A stretch of DNA of 31,427 nucleotides from a virus. The stretch covers positions 1 to 31,427 of the IMG/VR virus record IMGVR_UViG_3300042090_000914. One strand, 5' to 3'. Positions 29,867 through 31,427 of this stretch are shown here, one piece after another (positions within the stretch are counted from its first letter, which is position 1; each line of letters begins with the position of its first letter). Under the pieces are notes generated by a model. The model worked only from the letters and a program-made list of their open reading frames with translations, was not told the origin of the DNA and searched no databases. The translations under genes and the position numbers were made by a program.

Positions 29867-30235
29867 GTGAGCACGGGCACCTACAATCTATGCATCAACC
29901 AGTATGCGACCTACACGAGGATATTCGTATGGCTGACGAGTATCTGCGGTTGTGGCACTGTGGGAGCGGCTCCGGGGCCGGTTGATCTGACTGGGTACAC
30001 GGCCTCTCTTCAAATCCGCGCTTTTCAGTTGGCTCCGGATATTCTGTACGATGCTAGTTCAGATATCGTCTTAGGGGGCACATCGGGATCGATCGCGCTC
30101 ACCATTCCTGCGTCCGCGACCGCTGATTTCACTTGGTGGACCGGAGTGTACGATTTGATCCTCACCGACTCGAGCGGCAATGTGACGCGCCTTCTGCAAG
30201 GCACAGTCACGGTGTCGGCGGGAGTGACGCCATGA
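29867..30235 (+). CDS. Small phage virion adaptor-type protein
   Basis: 122 residues from GTG 29867, 7 bp after the previous stop; the spacer contains GAG as a weak ribosome site. [20 protein letters not shown], then [20 protein letters not shown] and [20 protein letters not shown] with [14 protein letters not shown] match a common phage protein family (LTGYTA.MQIR....G.I.L....A....W..G.YDLEL....G.V.RLL.G.VTVS) related to baseplate BppU-like domains. It lacks a signal peptide and is coupled by ATGA to the second collagen-like gene. Probably an attachment domain for that fibre. Confidence 0.75.
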   Translation: MSTGTYNLCINQYATYTRIFVWLTSICGCGTVGAAPGPVDLTGYTASLQIRAFQLAPDILYDASSDIVLGGTSGSIALTIPASATADFTWWTGVYDLILTDSSGNVTRLLQGTVTVSAGVTP

Positions 30236-31065
30236 GCGTGCCGGGAACTCAAGTGATCGTGTCGACCACGCAAACCAATGTGATCGAGGTAGTCACGCCG
30301 GGCCCGCAAGGTCCCACCGGTCCGATGGGTAATCCTGGTCCGACAGGTCCTTCGGGAACTGCGGGACCCACGGGCCCCGGTGTCGGGGCTACCGGCCCGA
30401 CCGGAGCAGCTGGATCTTTCGGTCCCACGGGCCCGACCGGAACCACAGGGCCCTCGGGGAGCGGCGCTCAGGGACCCACCGGTCCCACCGGGCCTGGCGT
30501 CGGTGCGACGGGTCCCACCGGATCAACCGGCCCGACCGGTACGGGACCGACAGGTCCGATGGGCGCATCGGGTGCGGCAGGACCCACCGGCCCTACGGGC
30601 GCTGCTGTCACGGGCCCGACGGGCCCGAGCGGTGCTAGCGGTACGCATGGTGCCACGGGACCCACCGGTACAGCAGGTCCCACCGGCCCCACTGGCACCG
30701 GAGGCAGCGGACCTACGGGCCCCACGGGACCACCTGCCGCATTCGGCGTTCAGGTCACGGCGACTCTCGCATCCGGCAACACTGATAACTATGACCCTGC
30801 GGGCTACATCCCAGGCGTGACGAACTGCTTGATCTTGACGCCGACGGATGATACCTCCACGCTCTTGGGGCTTCTGGCGACAGGTGTGGCGAACGGATTC
30901 TCGCTGCTGATTTGGAATGCGAGCTCGACGCTTTACATCACCTTTGAGAATCAGGCGAGCAGCGCGACAGCGAATCAATTCGCGTGCCCGGGGGCCGCAA
31001 CAGTGGAACTCGGGCCCTTCACGAAGGTGCTCGCGACATATATAGGTGGTCAATGGACATTGTGA
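30232..31065 (+). CDS. Second collagen-like phage fibre protein
   Basis: 277 residues from ATG 30232, ATGA overlap. A short N-terminal segment ([26 protein letters not shown]) precedes Gly-Pro-Thr repeats through about residue 168, including three longer Gly-Val-Gly-Ala interruptions. The C-terminal about 105 residues ([20 protein letters not shown] to YIGGQWTL) parallel the tip of the fibre at 23308: the [20 protein letters not shown], and a final hydrophobic strand are in the same order. No signal peptide. Probably a trimeric fibre whose tip recognises a surface. Confidence 0.85.
   Translation: MSVPGTQVIVSTTQTNVIEVVTPGPQGPTGPMGNPGPTGPSGTAGPTGPGVGATGPTGAAGSFGPTGPTGTTGPSGSGAQGPTGPTGPGVGATGPTGSTGPTGTGPTGPMGASGAAGPTGPTGAAVTGPTGPSGASGTHGATGPTGTAGPTGPTGTGGSGPTGPTGPPAAFGVQVTATLASGNTDNYDPAGYIPGVTNCLILTPTDDTSTLLGLLATGVANGFSLLIWNASSTLYITFENQASSATANQFACPGAATVELGPFTKVLATYIGGQWTL
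30300..30734 (+). repeat. Gly-Pro-Thr collagen-like coding repeat
   Basis: GGN-CCN-ACN codon triplets with varied third bases, like those at 23430-23755 but longer. Confidence 0.9.
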
Positions 31066-31427
31066 AGACTCTTCTAGTAGTGACTCTGTCACTGCTCTGC
31101 GCCGACGCAGGAGCGCAGGTCAAAGCGCTCGTGCCGGGGCAGACCATCCAGGGCAATGCGACCTCGGGCCTTGCGCCGGTCACGCCGCTCACCGCCGCGC
31201 AGGTCAATACGATCATCGGCAACACGAGCAACTCGATTCCCATTGGTCTCACGCTGTCGCAGCTTTCGGCCGGATATCCAGCGTCGAACTATTCTAACAA
31301 TGTTGTTGTCCCCACCGCAGATGCGGGCCTCGTTCAATCGAACGGCAGCGCCTGGATATCGGGTCTGCGTTACTCGCTCCTGCAGACCTCCATCCCCTTC
31401 ATCTATGCCCCATCAGGCACGATGGGC
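31062..31427 (+). CDS. Secreted fibre-like protein, partial at right edge
   Basis: The frame is open to the window edge, so at least 122 residues are present. I chose GTG 31062 (GTGA overlap with the previous stop) because it gives [19 protein letters not shown], a clean Sec signal with an Ala-Gly-Ala cleavage site; ATG 31053, three codons earlier, is an alternative. The mature start [20 protein letters not shown], then [20 protein letters not shown] and [20 protein letters not shown], is typical of phage fibre tips or ends. The rest lies outside the window. Confidence 0.7.
   Translation, partial: MKTLLVVTLSLLCADAGAQVKALVPGQTIQGNATSGLAPVTPLTAAQVNTIIGNTSNSIPIGLTLSQLSAGYPASNYSNNVVVPTADAGLVQSNGSAWISGLRYSLLQTSIPFIYAPSGTMG

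Overview
The window is a G+C-rich stretch of a tailed-phage genome (Caudoviricetes), either a free phage or a prophage, probably infecting an environmental Gram-negative bacterium. The case for a phage rests on a terminase, portal, co-chaperonin-like protein, scaffold and major capsid series in canonical order, on dense gene packing with many ATGA/GTGA overlaps, and on two collagen-like fibre genes. The Gram-negative host is inferred from Shine-Dalgarno starts, from Sec-type signal peptides on several virion-region genes, and from a twin-arginine-like mini-ORF. I see no integrase and no bacterial housekeeping gene. I could not do a systematic tRNA search, but none was obvious.

Layout. (1) 1-953, minus strand: a two-gene operon behind a sigma70-like promoter (about 1006-1033). 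It encodes a small conserved protein and then a DUF6745-like protein whose body is a 12-bp (4-residue) tandem repeat running off the left edge. (2) 1073-6450, plus strand: DNA metabolism genes. These are a RadD-like SF2 helicase with a C-terminal zinc ribbon, two small zinc-binding or coiled-coil proteins, a VRR-NUC nuclease, a ribbon-helix-helix (RHH) protein and a VapE-type TOPRIM primase/helicase. (3) 6430-8331, minus strand: an RHH regulator, a DUF932 protein, an unknown protein and a 39-residue membrane peptide, with two intrinsic terminators. (4) 8332-9144: a non-coding region. Its left part is A+T-rich with inverted and direct repeats, and its right part has long homopolymer tracts. It is the best candidate for a regulatory, origin or packaging region. 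(5) 9145-11707: tightly overlapping small late genes, including the likely small terminase and two zinc-ribbon peptides. (6) 11859-22897: large terminase, portal, a basic Gly-rich protein, cpn10-like protein, scaffold, accessory head proteins, a probable decoration protein and the major capsid protein. (7) 22973-31427: a fibre and enzyme region. It has two collagen-like fibres with related C-terminal domains, a GH5 cellulase-like enzyme joined to a split malectin-like module, an Asp-box beta-propeller protein, and several further fibre-like proteins. Five of these genes start with what look like Sec signal peptides.

How they fit together. The left plus operon would supply replication and recombination, the central minus operon control, and the right operon packaging, head assembly and host-surface interaction. 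The most unusual part is the right end. Phage adhesins and polysaccharide-active proteins normally stay in the cytoplasm until lysis, but here a run of translationally coupled genes encodes proteins with export signals, including putative beta-glucan-active enzymes. This suggests a phage-encoded secreted or envelope-displayed polysaccharide-degrading set. All functional calls come from reading motifs; no database search was run.
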